This document shows positions 25,542 to 33,906 of a stretch of DNA of 64,000 nucleotides, piece by piece. A program made the translations under genes and the position numbers. Below the pieces are notes generated by a model, which saw only the letters and a list, made by a program, of their open reading frames with translations, was not told the origin of the DNA and did not search any database. Within the stretch, counting starts at the first letter, position 1. Each line of letters opens with the position of its first letter. The stretch spans positions 434,001 through 498,000 of the forward strand of contig CAXXOK010000010.1 of the NCBI GenBank assembly GCA_963664595.2, given 5' to 3'. The stretch is from CAXXOK01 sp963664595 (lineage in GTDB: Bacteria > Bacillota > Clostridia > Christensenellales > Aristaeellaceae).

Positions 25542-27011
25542 CTATTCTGCGGGAAAACGATCGGAGAGGGTTTTTTGCATGCCAAATTGCTTGATATCGG
25601 CCAAAGATTGGGCAACACTTTGAACAAGACCCGGGATCTGGGTCAGGTCCTGTCCCCAGAAGGCTTCGTTGGCTAAAAACTTTTCGGCCTGTTCTTCAGC
25701 GGGCAGGGTACTGTGATCCAGGAAGAAGCGGAGAGCGGCTTCATCGTCCAGAATTTGATAGGGTTCTCCGCTGCGCGTGCACAGGAGTGCGCCATCTTTG
25801 ATTTCCGTACCCTGGTACAGCGCCATCAGTGCGGCCAGCGAGAAGGTGAGGTGCGCGGGCAGTTTTCCGGTTTGCTTCTGATAGGCCAAAAAGCTCGGCA
25901 TACAGCGGGCGCGCCATTTGGATACGGAATTCAGCGAGATGGCAAGCAGTGAATGCTTGATGAAAGGATTTTCAAAACGGCTGATCACGGCTTCCGCAAA
26001 GCTTTGCAGATCGTCCTTGGGCAGCGTCAGCGTAGGAATAACCTCGTTCTGGAGCGTGTCGAGGATGAAGCGTTTGATCATCGGATCGTTCATGGCTTCC
26101 AGCACAATATCGTGGCCGCACAGGTACGCGGTGGGGACGAAGGAGGTATGTGCGCCGTTTAAAATGCGTACCTTCCGCTGTTTATAGGGCTTTTGGTTGT
26201 CGGTAAACAGCACGGGCAAGCCGCAGTCCGGCAGCGGAAGCTCCTTGGAGATATCCTTCTGGGATTCAATCACCCACAGGCCGAAGGGCTCGGCGGTATC
26301 CAGCAGCTGGTCCTCGTAGCCGAGCTTCTGCCAGATTGCTTCGGCTTCCTCTCTGGGATAGCCGGTAACAATGCGGTCCACAAGCGTGGAGGTGAATACG
26401 CAGGCGTCGTCAAGCCATTTCAGGAAACGGTCGCCAAGCTTCCACTGCCTGGCCAGCGCATGCACGCAGCTTTGGAGCATGATGCCGTTGTCGTCAATCA
26501 GCTCCACAGGGAGAATGATCAGGCCCTTCTCAAGGCTGTAATCGAAGGCTTCGGCGCGCTCAAATAGAAATTTTGTCAGCTTGCCGGGATAGGATTGCGG
26601 CGGGTTGAACGAAAACTGATCCTCCGGATCCAGCACAATACCAGCCTCTGTGGTGTTGCTCACGATAAAGCGAAGGCTGTCCAGCTTGGCAAATGCGGCG
26701 TATTTTTCGTATTCGGCATAAGCGTCCACAGCATCCTGTACGCTGGTGATGGTCCGTGTTTTTTCCACGCGCTTGCCGTTTTCCATGCCGCGCAGGAGCA
26801 CCGTATAGCGGCAATCCTGATCGTGAAAGCGGTCCAGGGATCCATAGGCGATAGGCTTTACGATGACGATATCTCCGTCGAACTTTCCGCATTCGTTGGC
26901 GATATCCAGCATGTAGTCTACAAAAGCGCGAAGAAAATTACCTTCACCGAATTGCAGTACTGTAACGGCACGTTTTCGGCCCGGGGCAATAGCGGCTGAC
27001 AATCTCTTCAA
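25542..27011 (-). CDS. uxaB: Tagaturonate reductase
   Basis: NADH-dependent reductase of the mannitol dehydrogenase family converting D-tagaturonate to D-altronate in galacturonate breakdown. The N-terminal Rossmann part reads VTVLQFGEGNFLRAFVDYM, the UxaB-type signature; the C-terminal mannitol-dehydrogenase domain contains RILNGAHTSFVPTAYLCG with the catalytic Asn-Gly-His region. A TTG start at 27011 was chosen because GGAGGTG is exactly seven bases upstream; it gives 489 residues, matching the family. The longer frame to 27089 would run through the promoter. First gene of the hexuronate operon; UxaA and UxaC are not nearby. Confidence 0.9.
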   Translation of the reverse strand: MKRLSAAIAPGRKRAVTVLQFGEGNFLRAFVDYMLDIANECGKFDGDIVIVKPIAYGSLDRFHDQDCRYTVLLRGMENGKRVEKTRTITSVQDAVDAYAEYEKYAAFAKLDSLRFIVSNTTEAGIVLDPEDQFSFNPPQSYPGKLTKFLFERAEAFDYSLEKGLIILPVELIDDNGIMLQSCVHALARQWKLGDRFLKWLDDACVFTSTLVDRIVTGYPREEAEAIWQKLGYEDQLLDTAEPFGLWVIESQKDISKELPLPDCGLPVLFTDNQKPYKQRKVRILNGAHTSFVPTAYLCGHDIVLEAMNDPMIKRFILDTLQNEVIPTLTLPKDDLQSFAEAVISRFENPFIKHSLLAISLNSVSKWRARCMPSFLAYQKQTGKLPAHLTFSLAALMALYQGTEIKDGALLCTRSGEPYQILDDEAALRFFLDHSTLPAEEQAEKFLANEAFWGQDLTQIPGLVQSVAQSLADIKQFGMQKTLSDRFPAE

Positions 27012-27035
27012 TTGCAAGCACCTCCGTTTCAGAAT

Positions 27036-27060
27036 AACTGTGTAACTATTTACATCAGTT
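27036..27060 (-). promoter_or_regulatory. Candidate operator at the uxaB transcription start
   Basis: Inverted repeat AACTG-TGTAA-CTAT-TTACA-T-CAGTT, with one unpaired base, immediately downstream of the uxaB -10 element. The 12-base part at 27039-27050 reappears at 27205-27216 with one change. Probably bound by the divergent LacI-family regulator. Confidence 0.6.
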
Positions 27061-27068
27061 TTACCCAT

Positions 27069-27097
27069 ATAGTACTCTGGATTAAACATTTCGTCAA
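27069..27097 (-). promoter_or_regulatory. Promoter of the hexuronate operon
   Basis: TTGACG (27092-27097) and TACTAT (27069-27074) on the - strand, spacing 17 bases. Confidence 0.7.
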
Positions 27098-27159
27098 TGG
27101 ATATTTGATGCTAAAGAGGGAAACAAATCGACAGAAACAAAGAATAGTAACACTTGCTC

Positions 27160-27188
27160 TTGCGTTTTTAGAAGATTCGATTATACTG
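27160..27188 (+). promoter_or_regulatory. Promoter of the LacI-family regulator
   Basis: TTGCGT (27160-27165) and TATACT (27183-27188), spacing 17, directed toward the regulator gene. Confidence 0.6.
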
Positions 27189-27204
27189 TTACCATGTAAA
27201 AACT

Positions 27205-27216
27205 TGTGTAACCATT
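27205..27216 (+). promoter_or_regulatory. Second copy of the operator motif, at the regulator promoter
   Basis: TGTGTAACCATT matches TGTGTAACTATT at 27039-27050 in 11 of 12 bases and lies about 17 bases after the regulator's -10 element, so the same protein could repress both divergent promoters. Confidence 0.5.
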
Positions 27217-27241
27217 ATCAACTGAAAGCACGGTGTACCGG

Positions 27242-28246
27242 ATGAACATTTACGATATTTCCGAAAAAGCAGGCGTCTCGATTGCCACGGTATCGCGCGT
27301 ATTGAACAACAGCGCACGCGTAAGCCAGAAGACAAAGGAAAAGGTTCTTGCCGTGATGGCAGAATATGATTATGTGCCCAATCCGTTTGCGCGCGGGCTG
27401 GGGCTGAAAACCATGCGGACCATCGGCCTGCTGTGTCCCAACGCGTCGGATTATTATCTGGCGCTGGCGCTGAGCTATCTGGAGAGACAGCTGCGCAAAC
27501 AGGGGTACGACAGCATGCTGCTATGTACAGGCAGTCAGCTGACGGACCGTGAAAAGGGCGTGGAGTGGCTGATCAGCAAGCATGTGGACGGAATCATTCT
27601 GCTGGGTTCCACCTTTGTGGAGGACAGCGAAGAGGGGAATAAATACCTGCGCAGCGCCGCCAGCCATCTGCCGCTGGTGCTGCTCAACGCCTCCTATGCC
27701 CATGAAAACATCTACAGCGTGCTGTGCGACGATTACCACGCCACCATGAGCGCGACGCAATATCTGCTGGACCACGGCCGGAAAAACGTGCTCTACCTGT
27801 ACCACAACCGCAACTACAGCGGCCTGAAAAAGCTGGCCGGATACAAGGCGGCCATCAAAAGTAAGGGCCTGCCCGTGCAGGATAAGCTGATACACTATTA
27901 TATGGAAGATAAGATGAGCATCCCTGATATCCGCGATTATATCGTGAGTCTGGACAAGAAGGGCATTCAGTTTGACGCGGTCATGACCTCGGAGGATGTG
28001 CTGGCCGTAGGCGCGTTCAAATACGCCCATATCGCGGGCCGCAAGGTTCCGCAGGAACTGCAGATCATCGGGTACAACAACTCCTGGTATTGCCTGTGCT
28101 GTGAACCGGAGCTTTCCAGTGTGGATAACAAACTGGAAACGCTGTGTGACCAATCGGTCAATACGTTACTCAAGGTACTTTCGGAAGAAAGCGTGCCGCA
28201 GAAGACAGTTTTCATGGGCGAATTGGTATTGCGCGGCAGCACCTGA
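27242..28246 (+). CDS. LacI family transcriptional regulator (KdgR-like by context)
   Basis: DNA-binding repressor with an N-terminal LacI helix-turn-helix (MNIYDISEKAGVSIATVSRVLNN, here cut to MNIYDISEKAGVSIATVSRV) and hinge segment YVPNPFARGL, followed by a periplasmic-binding-protein-like sensor domain to residue about 334. The ligand is probably a hexuronate intermediate such as KDG, inferred from the divergent uxaB-kduI-kdgK operon. No strong ribosome site is visible; a GTG nine bases upstream is an alternative start. Ordinary length. Confidence 0.9.
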   Translation: MNIYDISEKAGVSIATVSRVLNNSARVSQKTKEKVLAVMAEYDYVPNPFARGLGLKTMRTIGLLCPNASDYYLALALSYLERQLRKQGYDSMLLCTGSQLTDREKGVEWLISKHVDGIILLGSTFVEDSEEGNKYLRSAASHLPLVLLNASYAHENIYSVLCDDYHATMSATQYLLDHGRKNVLYLYHNRNYSGLKKLAGYKAAIKSKGLPVQDKLIHYYMEDKMSIPDIRDYIVSLDKKGIQFDAVMTSEDVLAVGAFKYAHIAGRKVPQELQIIGYNNSWYCLCCEPELSSVDNKLETLCDQSVNTLLKVLSEESVPQKTVFMGELVLRGST

Positions 28247-28574
28247 TCGCCAGCCAAGGTTACTGCCGAACAAATCCACTGCATGCTAGCGCGCTATCCT
28301 TTCGCCAGCTTATCCCTGTGAAACCCTCGATGTAGTGCTTCCGCTGCTTTGGGTTACACAAACCCAACCTGACAAAAATCTAACGCAGCATCGCACATTC
28401 GCCTTATTCATCAATAATCTGGTACAAACGGCCCAGTAACAGACTGTAGATATTGGTTTGTCTCTCCATCATAAACTCTGGCATAAAGCACGCAGTACGA
28501 ATAGCGGATCACGATGAGGCGACACTGAATTTATTCATCCGATGATGGCGTGCTCAGGATAAAAAGCGACCCTT

Positions 28575-28614
28575 CTCTTTGGCTGCTTCAAACAACCGGG
28601 GAGTTTTTGTTTTT
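28575..28614 (+). terminator. Possible intrinsic terminator after the regulator gene
   Basis: CTCTTTGG (28575-28582) can pair with CCGGGGAG (28596-28603) using three G-U pairs, followed by TTTTTGTTTTT. The G-U pairs make sense only on the + strand. Confidence 0.5.
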
Positions 28615-28742
28615 CATATAGTAAAGGCGAAAACATCAAAGCAATGATCATGTTTATATCCGAACGACGTAATTTTCCAAGGATTTTCGCCGACAGCAGG
28701 AGTCACCCTCAGGAATCAGGAACAGTATCAACAGAAATTTCC

Positions 28743-28770
28743 TTGACAGCCGCCGCGGAAGCGGTATGAT
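28743..28770 (+). promoter_or_regulatory. Strong promoter-like sequence with no adjacent gene
   Basis: TTGACA (28743-28748) and TATGAT (28765-28770) separated by 16 bases. It lies 310 bases upstream of pyrG and could drive a small RNA or serve as a distal pyrG promoter. Confidence 0.55.
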
Positions 28771-29008
28771 CATCCATAGAAGCCTCAGTCTGCCTGCTGC
28801 GTTTGGTCCTTGTGAAACGATGGATCAAACGAATACGGCATAGCACCATAGTACGGCTGGATTGGGAAGCAAGATGAAGCAGAGTACTTAAAAGTTTCTT
28901 TCAAAATGTTTCTTTTATCACACCTGCAGTTGGATGGGAGCGTGATAGTCCAAGGCATGGCCGTTGAAAAATTCTTGCGAAAAAGCGAAAATAGTAAATT
29001 TTGTGCTA

Positions 29009-29038
29009 TTGACTTACCAAGGCATCAACTGGTAGAAT
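29009..29038 (+). promoter_or_regulatory. pyrG promoter
   Basis: TTGACT (29009-29014) and TAGAAT (29033-29038), spacing 18 bases, about 40 bases upstream of the ATG. The leader is too short for the terminator-based pyrG attenuation of Bacillus. Confidence 0.7.
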
Positions 29039-29079
29039 AAATTTTGTTTATTTTTTGAATATGGAGGGGTTTAACGGAT

Positions 29080-30696
29080 ATGGATACGAAATTTATCTTC
29101 GTTACAGGCGGTGTTGTTTCGTCGCTTGGGAAAGGTATCACCGCCGCATCTCTTGGACGGTTGCTCAAGTGCAGGGGCTTGCGGGTATCGATACAGAAGT
29201 TCGATCCATATCTTAATGTTGACCCCGGAACGATGAACCCCTATCAGCACGGCGAGGTGTTTGTGACCGACGACGGCGCCGAAACCGACCTGGACCTTGG
29301 ACATTATGAACGGTTTATCGACGAAAGCCTTACCCAAGCCAGCAACGTAACCAGCGGACGCGTTTATAAAACGGTGATCGACCGTGAACGCAAAGGGGAA
29401 TACCTGGGAGCGACCATTCAGGTAATCCCGCATATTACCAACGAAATCAAGAGAAACATTCTCGCCGTCAGCCGTACGGAAACCGCGCCTGACGTCGTGA
29501 TCACAGAAATTGGCGGAACGGTAGGCGACATAGAAAGCCTGCCGTTTCTTGAGGCTGTGCGGCAAATGCGCGCGGAGGTAGGCCGTGAAAACTGCCTGTA
29601 CCTGCACGTAACGCTGATTCCGTATTTAAACGCGGCCGGGGAACTGAAAACCAAACCCACGCAGCATAGCGTGAAGGAATTAAGCGGCATCGGTATCGCC
29701 CCGGATATTCTGGTGTGCCGCAGCGACCATGAGCTGCCCTTTGAGGTGCGTGAAAAAATCAGCATGTTCTGCAACCTGCCGGTGGAGCGCGTGTTCCAGA
29801 ATTTGAATGCCAGCTCGCTGTATGAAGTGCCGCTGATGCTCCACGAGGAAGGGCTGGACGAGCAGGTTGTCAAGCTGCTTGGCCTGCCGGATCAGCCTGC
29901 CGATCTGACGGAATGGCGCGCCATGGTGAAACGCCAGATGCAAAGCGAAGGCGTGGTGACCATCGGCCTGGTTGGAAAATATGTGGAGCTACCGGACGCC
30001 TATCTGAGCGTTGTGGAAGCCCTGACGCACGGCGGTATTCACCATAGCGTCAAAGTGAAGGTCAAATGGATTGCCGCCGAGGGCGTGACCCCTGAAAACG
30101 TGGTGGAAAAGCTGGAGGGCGTGCAGGGCATTGTGGTGCCCGGAGGCTTTGGCGCGCGCGGCCTGGAAGGAAAAATGCATGCCATCCAATATGCGCGGGA
30201 GCACGGCGTTCCTTTCCTGGGGCTGTGCCTTGGCATGCAGATGGCCGTGATCGAGTTTGCGCGCCATGTGTTGGAAATGCGCGACGCCCATACCAGCGAG
30301 GTGGATCCGCATACCACCTATCCCGTGATTGACCTGATGGCCGGGCAGAATCTGGAACAGCTTGGCGGCACCATGCGCCTTGGCAAGTACCGCTGCATCA
30401 TTACGCCGGGCACCAAGAGCGAGAAGGCCTACGGATCGAGCGATATCTGGGAGCGCCACCGCCACCGTTACGAGTTTAACAACGAATATACGGAACGCTT
30501 TACAGCCGCCGGGATGGTCATCGCGGGCCGCAACCCGGAGCGCGATCTGGTGGAGATTGTCGAGCTGCCGGAGCATCCGTTCTTTGTGGGCGTGCAGTTC
30601 CATCCGGAGCTGAAAAGCCGCCCCAACCGTCCGCATCCGCTGTTCAGGGATTTTGTCGGCACAGCGCTGACGATGTCTCCCGTGAAAGCCGAGTAG
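29080..30696 (+). CDS. pyrG: CTP synthase
   Basis: Makes CTP from UTP with glutamine as nitrogen donor. The N-terminal synthetase domain begins MDTKFIFVTGGVVSSLGKGI and contains FDPYLNVDPGTMNPYQHGEV; the C-terminal class I glutamine amidotransferase domain has the oxyanion strand GGFGARGLEGK, the nucleophile Cys in FLGLCLGMQ, and the His-Glu pair in GVQFHPELKSRP. Length 538 residues, normal. GGAGGGG lies upstream of the ATG at a rather wide spacing of 10. Single-gene unit with its own promoter and terminator. Confidence 0.97.
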   Translation: MDTKFIFVTGGVVSSLGKGITAASLGRLLKCRGLRVSIQKFDPYLNVDPGTMNPYQHGEVFVTDDGAETDLDLGHYERFIDESLTQASNVTSGRVYKTVIDRERKGEYLGATIQVIPHITNEIKRNILAVSRTETAPDVVITEIGGTVGDIESLPFLEAVRQMRAEVGRENCLYLHVTLIPYLNAAGELKTKPTQHSVKELSGIGIAPDILVCRSDHELPFEVREKISMFCNLPVERVFQNLNASSLYEVPLMLHEEGLDEQVVKLLGLPDQPADLTEWRAMVKRQMQSEGVVTIGLVGKYVELPDAYLSVVEALTHGGIHHSVKVKVKWIAAEGVTPENVVEKLEGVQGIVVPGGFGARGLEGKMHAIQYAREHGVPFLGLCLGMQMAVIEFARHVLEMRDAHTSEVDPHTTYPVIDLMAGQNLEQLGGTMRLGKYRCIITPGTKSEKAYGSSDIWERHRHRYEFNNEYTERFTAAGMVIAGRNPERDLVEIVELPEHPFFVGVQFHPELKSRPNRPHPLFRDFVGTALTMSPVKAE

Positions 30697-30712
30697 GATT
30701 ACAGAACTAAAT

Positions 30713-30748
30713 AAAAGGCTGCCGTTTAATGAAAAACGGCAGCCTTTT
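30713..30748. terminator. Bidirectional terminator between pyrG and mltG
   Basis: A 15-base stem AAAAGGCTGCCGTTT pairs with its complement ending at 30748, with a 6-base loop and T/A tracts on both sides. It serves the two convergent genes. Confidence 0.9.
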
Positions 30749-30774
30749 GCGTAGTCTGTTTGCTTGCAGAAGGT

Positions 30775-31962
30775 TTATTCGAAGCCCCGCTCCTGGTCGT
30801 AGGCTTGCCACAGGGGCTGATAGATGGCAACGGCGGCGTTGTGCTCTTCCAGCGTTTTGGAGAACGCGAGCTCGCCGGAGGTGGGATCCTTGGCACAGAA
30901 ATACAGGTATTGCTCGGCCACAAAAACCGTATCGGGGTAAAGGGCAGCATAGATAGCATCCGGCGAGGGATTGCAGATCGGCCCCAGCGGCAGGCCGGTG
31001 TTCACATAGGTGTTATAGGGAGAGCTGATTGCCAAATCGCTGGTGGTTAGGATCAGGCGGCTTACCCCCGTGATATAGTTTACGGTTACATCGCTTCCGA
31101 GCTTCATATTCTTCTTCAGCCGGTTGTAAAACACGGCCGATACCTTGGAAAAATCGTCGGTCTTTGCTTCCTTTTCGATTATGGACGCGAGGGTGAGCAC
31201 CTGATCCATCGTCATCCCGATATCATCGGCCCGCTGCTGCCATGCATAATCAAATACGACGTCGGTTTGGTCCAGCAGCTTTTTCAAAAGGGCGGACGGC
31301 GTGGTGTCGCGGTACACTTCATAGGTATCGGGGGCGAGATAGCCCTCTAACAAATATTTGCGTTCGGAAACCCGGCTGGTTTGCAGCTCCTCGCGGATGA
31401 AGTAATAATCGGACAATCCATCGCCTGATCTGCACAGGGACAGGAACTGCGCCGTATCGGAGAGGATACCTTCTTCTAACAGCATGGTAGCGACATCCTC
31501 CACCGTCCATCCGGGGATGATGGTAATCATGGCGGTAAGCGGTTTCCCGTCGCCAGTGGTCAGCAGCTCGGCGATTTCAAATATGTTCATGCTTTTTTTG
31601 ATCTGATAATCGCCGGCCTGTATCTTCTGGCCGAAGCCGACAAAATCGCAGTAGTATTTAAAAACGGAATGGTTTTTAATCAGACCCTGCTCTTCCAAGT
31701 TAGTCGCCACGCGGGTCAGGCTTTGCCCGCTTTTCACGGAAAAAGGAATCTCCGTTTGGTCCTCAGCGTCTACGGCGGCGAGGTAATTTTCGTTGAGGGT
31801 GCTGTACACGCCCGATAAAAGCCCAAATACTAAAACCAGCGATGCAAGCCCGATCAATAGCGAGCGCAGCAGCCGCCAAAGCGCGCTGTACCAATAAAAA
31901 CCATATTGGCGCTCTTCCTGCTTGTGATCAGGGTCGTAATCGGTATGGGAACGATGGGCCAT
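30775..31962 (-). CDS. mltG: Endolytic murein transglycosylase MltG
   Basis: Membrane-anchored enzyme that cuts nascent glycan strands and sets their length. Cytoplasmic N-terminus of about 27 residues, one membrane helix (LLRSLLIGLASLVLVFGLLS), a LysM-like region (SVKSGQSLTRVATNLEEQGLI shortened in the family), then the YceG catalytic domain with LASIIEKEAK, whose Glu is catalytic, and GLPLGPICNPSPDAI. The ATG at 31962 follows AGGAGGACGC; the upstream extension of the frame is not translated. Length 395 residues. Confidence 0.94.
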   Translation of the reverse strand: MAHRSHTDYDPDHKQEERQYGFYWYSALWRLLRSLLIGLASLVLVFGLLSGVYSTLNENYLAAVDAEDQTEIPFSVKSGQSLTRVATNLEEQGLIKNHSVFKYYCDFVGFGQKIQAGDYQIKKSMNIFEIAELLTTGDGKPLTAMITIIPGWTVEDVATMLLEEGILSDTAQFLSLCRSGDGLSDYYFIREELQTSRVSERKYLLEGYLAPDTYEVYRDTTPSALLKKLLDQTDVVFDYAWQQRADDIGMTMDQVLTLASIIEKEAKTDDFSKVSAVFYNRLKKNMKLGSDVTVNYITGVSRLILTTSDLAISSPYNTYVNTGLPLGPICNPSPDAIYAALYPDTVFVAEQYLYFCAKDPTSGELAFSKTLEEHNAAVAIYQPLWQAYDQERGFE

Positions 31963-32078
31963 GCGTCCTCCTGGCTGCTGATCAGCCGTACATAGGATAG
32001 GGTTGATGCACAAAACTGAAAAACTGTGATAAACTCTGAGGATTGATAAAAAACTCAAAGACGCTTTTGGTGAAAAAC

Positions 32079-32114
32079 GAGAAAGAAGCAGGAATGATCA
32101 CCCGGTGCTTTCTC
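32079..32114 (-). terminator. Possible terminator after the YlbF-family gene
   Basis: GAGAAAG/CTTTCTC stem (extended by GCA/TGC across a two-base bulge) followed on the - strand by GTTTTTC. The loop is large, so strength is uncertain. Confidence 0.45.
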
Positions 32115-32126
32115 AAGGAAACGCCT

Positions 32127-32483
32127 TTACATACCGGGCAGGCTGATCTCAAGCTCCGCTGCCTGTGTGATGGTCTGGAATACCTCGCTTAGCATCTGCT
32201 GAACACGCATCTGCGCAATCATATACTGCGAGATGGAGTTGTTCATCAGCAGCAGGGCGGAAAGCTGCTGAAAGCGCTGTACGTCGTATTCTGTGGAGTC
32301 GGCGCCCGTTACGGCGGCCATCTGCAGCTTGGTTTGCAGCCGCTGGTATTCCTTGATCAGCGTTTTATTGGTTTCGTCGGCCATGACCGCGTCCTTGAGC
32401 TGCTTGTAGGTTGTGTATTCATCGCTTTGGCGGATGGCGGCGGCCAATTGATCCGAGGCGGACTTAATATCGGGATACGGCAT
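32127..32483 (-). CDS. YlbF family protein
   Basis: Small helical protein of 118 residues of the Com_YlbF family. B. subtilis YlbF, YmcA and YaaT form a complex affecting mRNA processing by RNase Y and development. Visible are the paired-helix pattern AIRQSDEYTTYKQLKDAV, IKEYQRLQTKLQ and NNSISQYMIAQMRVQQML. Which of YlbF or YmcA it corresponds to cannot be told. Its start lies 15 bases after the stop of the phosphoesterase gene. Confidence 0.85.
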   Translation of the reverse strand: MPYPDIKSASDQLAAAIRQSDEYTTYKQLKDAVMADETNKTLIKEYQRLQTKLQMAAVTGADSTEYDVQRFQQLSALLLMNNSISQYMIAQMRVQQMLSEVFQTITQAAELEISLPGM

Positions 32484-32498
32484 GGCGATACTCCTTGC

Positions 32499-33050
32499 TC
32501 AGGCCTGGTACGACAGCAGCACCGTGCCGTCATACGCCTTGATTTCAAACAGGTTTTGATCCCAATCGAGGGTCATATAGCTTTTTGGCTGACCGTTGAA
32601 GGGCAGCGCCGAGGAACCGGGATTGATATAGGTGACGCCGTTGTGGTTTTCCACGGTGTGGATGTGCGTATGACCGTGGATCAGCAAATCGCCTTCGCCG
32701 ATCTGGGGCATATGATGGATATTGAACAGATGCCCGTGGGTGAGGAAGGCCATGTGATTGTTTTTCAGTGGAAGAACCGTATAATCCGCCGTGATGGGGA
32801 AGTTGAGCACCATCTGGTCCACTTCGGAATCGCAGTTGCCGCGGACGCAGATGGGCTTGAGCGTAAAGGCGTTCAGCGCTTCGGCCATCGCTTTGGGGTC
32901 GTGCCCTTCCGGCAGGGGATTGCGCGGGCCGTGATAGAGCAGATCACCGAGCAAAAACAGGCGGTCAGCTTTTTCCGCTTCAAACCGGGAAAGGATCGCC
33001 TGGCAGGCGGGCAGGGATCCGTGAATATCGCTGGCAAAGAATAATTTCAT
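32499..33050 (-). CDS. Metallophosphoesterase, YfcE/MJ0936 type
   Basis: Small calcineurin-like phosphodiesterase of 183 residues. Metal ligands are seen in order: SDIHGS, LLGDLLYHGPRN, VRGNCDSE, LTHGHLF, and GHTHIHTV. E. coli YfcE acts on phosphodiesters of unknown physiological identity. The gene starts 11 bases after xth and precedes the ylbF-like gene, suggesting one operon xth-yfcE-ylbF(-mltG). Confidence 0.9.
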   Translation of the reverse strand: MKLFFASDIHGSLPACQAILSRFEAEKADRLFLLGDLLYHGPRNPLPEGHDPKAMAEALNAFTLKPICVRGNCDSEVDQMVLNFPITADYTVLPLKNNHMAFLTHGHLFNIHHMPQIGEGDLLIHGHTHIHTVENHNGVTYINPGSSALPFNGQPKSYMTLDWDQNLFEIKAYDGTVLLSYQA

Positions 33051-33061
33051 GAGCGTCCTCC

Positions 33062-33820
33062 TTATGGCATGTCCAGTTCAAGCGTTACGGGGCAGTGGTC
33101 GCTTCCCATGACCTGATCCTCGATATCGGCGCCGGTTATTTTGGAGGCGATCCGCTCGCTGACCAGAAAATAGTCGATGCGCCAGCCGATGTTCCGGTCG
33201 CGGCTTCTCATCATATAGCTCCACCAGCTGTAGCGGTCCGTTTCATCGGGATGCAGCAGGCGGAAGCTGTCCACAAATCCGCGGGAGAGCAGCGCCGTCA
33301 TCTTTTCGCGCTCCTGGGGGGTGAAGCCCGCGTTGTTCACGTTTGTTTTCGGGTTTTTGATATCGATTTCCTTGTGCGCTACGTTTAAATCCCCGCAAAC
33401 GATGACGGGCTTTTTAGCATCCAGCGCTTTCAGGTAATCAGCAAAGACGTCCTCCCACACCATGCGATAGTCGAGGCGCAGAAGCTCGCGTTTGCTGTTG
33501 GGCGTATATACCGTAACCAGATAGAAATCCGGATATTCCAGCGTGATCACACGCCCCTCCTGATCATGCTCCTCTGCACCCAGGCCGTAGGCAACGCTCA
33601 GCGGCGTGTGTTTCGTAAATACCGCGGTACCGGAATAGCCCTTTTTGACCGCGCTGTTCCAGAACACCTGATAGCCCTCCGGGTTCAGCTCGATTTGATG
33701 GGGATGGAGCTTGGTTTCCTGCACGCAGAAAAAATCGGCCCCGGCTGCGTTGAAATAGTCCAGAAAGCCCTTTTCCATACAGGCTCTCAAACCGTTTACA
33801 TTCCAGGATATCAGTTTCAT
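33062..33820 (-). CDS. xth: Exodeoxyribonuclease III / AP endonuclease
   Basis: Base-excision repair nuclease. Conserved motifs: SWNVNGLRA at the N-terminus, QETKLHPHQIE, YTPNSKRELLRLDYR, CGDLNVAHKEID, RDRNIGWRIDYFLVS and the catalytic GSDHCPVTLEL. Length 252 residues, standard for the ExoA group of Firmicutes. A promoter is visible upstream on the - strand. Confidence 0.95.
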   Translation of the reverse strand: MKLISWNVNGLRACMEKGFLDYFNAAGADFFCVQETKLHPHQIELNPEGYQVFWNSAVKKGYSGTAVFTKHTPLSVAYGLGAEEHDQEGRVITLEYPDFYLVTVYTPNSKRELLRLDYRMVWEDVFADYLKALDAKKPVIVCGDLNVAHKEIDIKNPKTNVNNAGFTPQEREKMTALLSRGFVDSFRLLHPDETDRYSWWSYMMRSRDRNIGWRIDYFLVSERIASKITGADIEDQVMGSDHCPVTLELDMP

Positions 33821-33854
33821 ACCGGTCTCTCCTTATCGGTCGCGGGATATGCTC

Positions 33855-33883
33855 ATCATAGCATACTTCAGGGATGGCAACAA
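33855..33883 (-). promoter_or_regulatory. Probable xth promoter
   Basis: TTGTTG (33878-33883) and TATGAT (33855-33860) on the - strand with 17-base spacing, 35 bases before the ATG. Confidence 0.5.
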
Positions 33884-33906
33884 TTGATTGCCGGGAGTTT
33901 TACAGT

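Larger units (their letters stand above)
28247..29008 (+). other. Gene-free region between the LacI regulator and pyrG
   Basis: About 0.8 kb without a convincing protein gene on either strand. It holds a terminator-like hairpin (28575-28614), a strong promoter-like pair (28743-28770) with no gene directly downstream, a nine-base hairpin at 28801-28830, and finally the pyrG promoter. A 26-codon frame on the - strand (28404-28484) has no ribosome site and may be a gene remnant. Confidence 0.6.

Noticed and set aside
28404..28484. Small - strand frame of 26 codons
   Set aside because: No ribosome site or promoter, and a stop closes the frame just upstream; too short to support.
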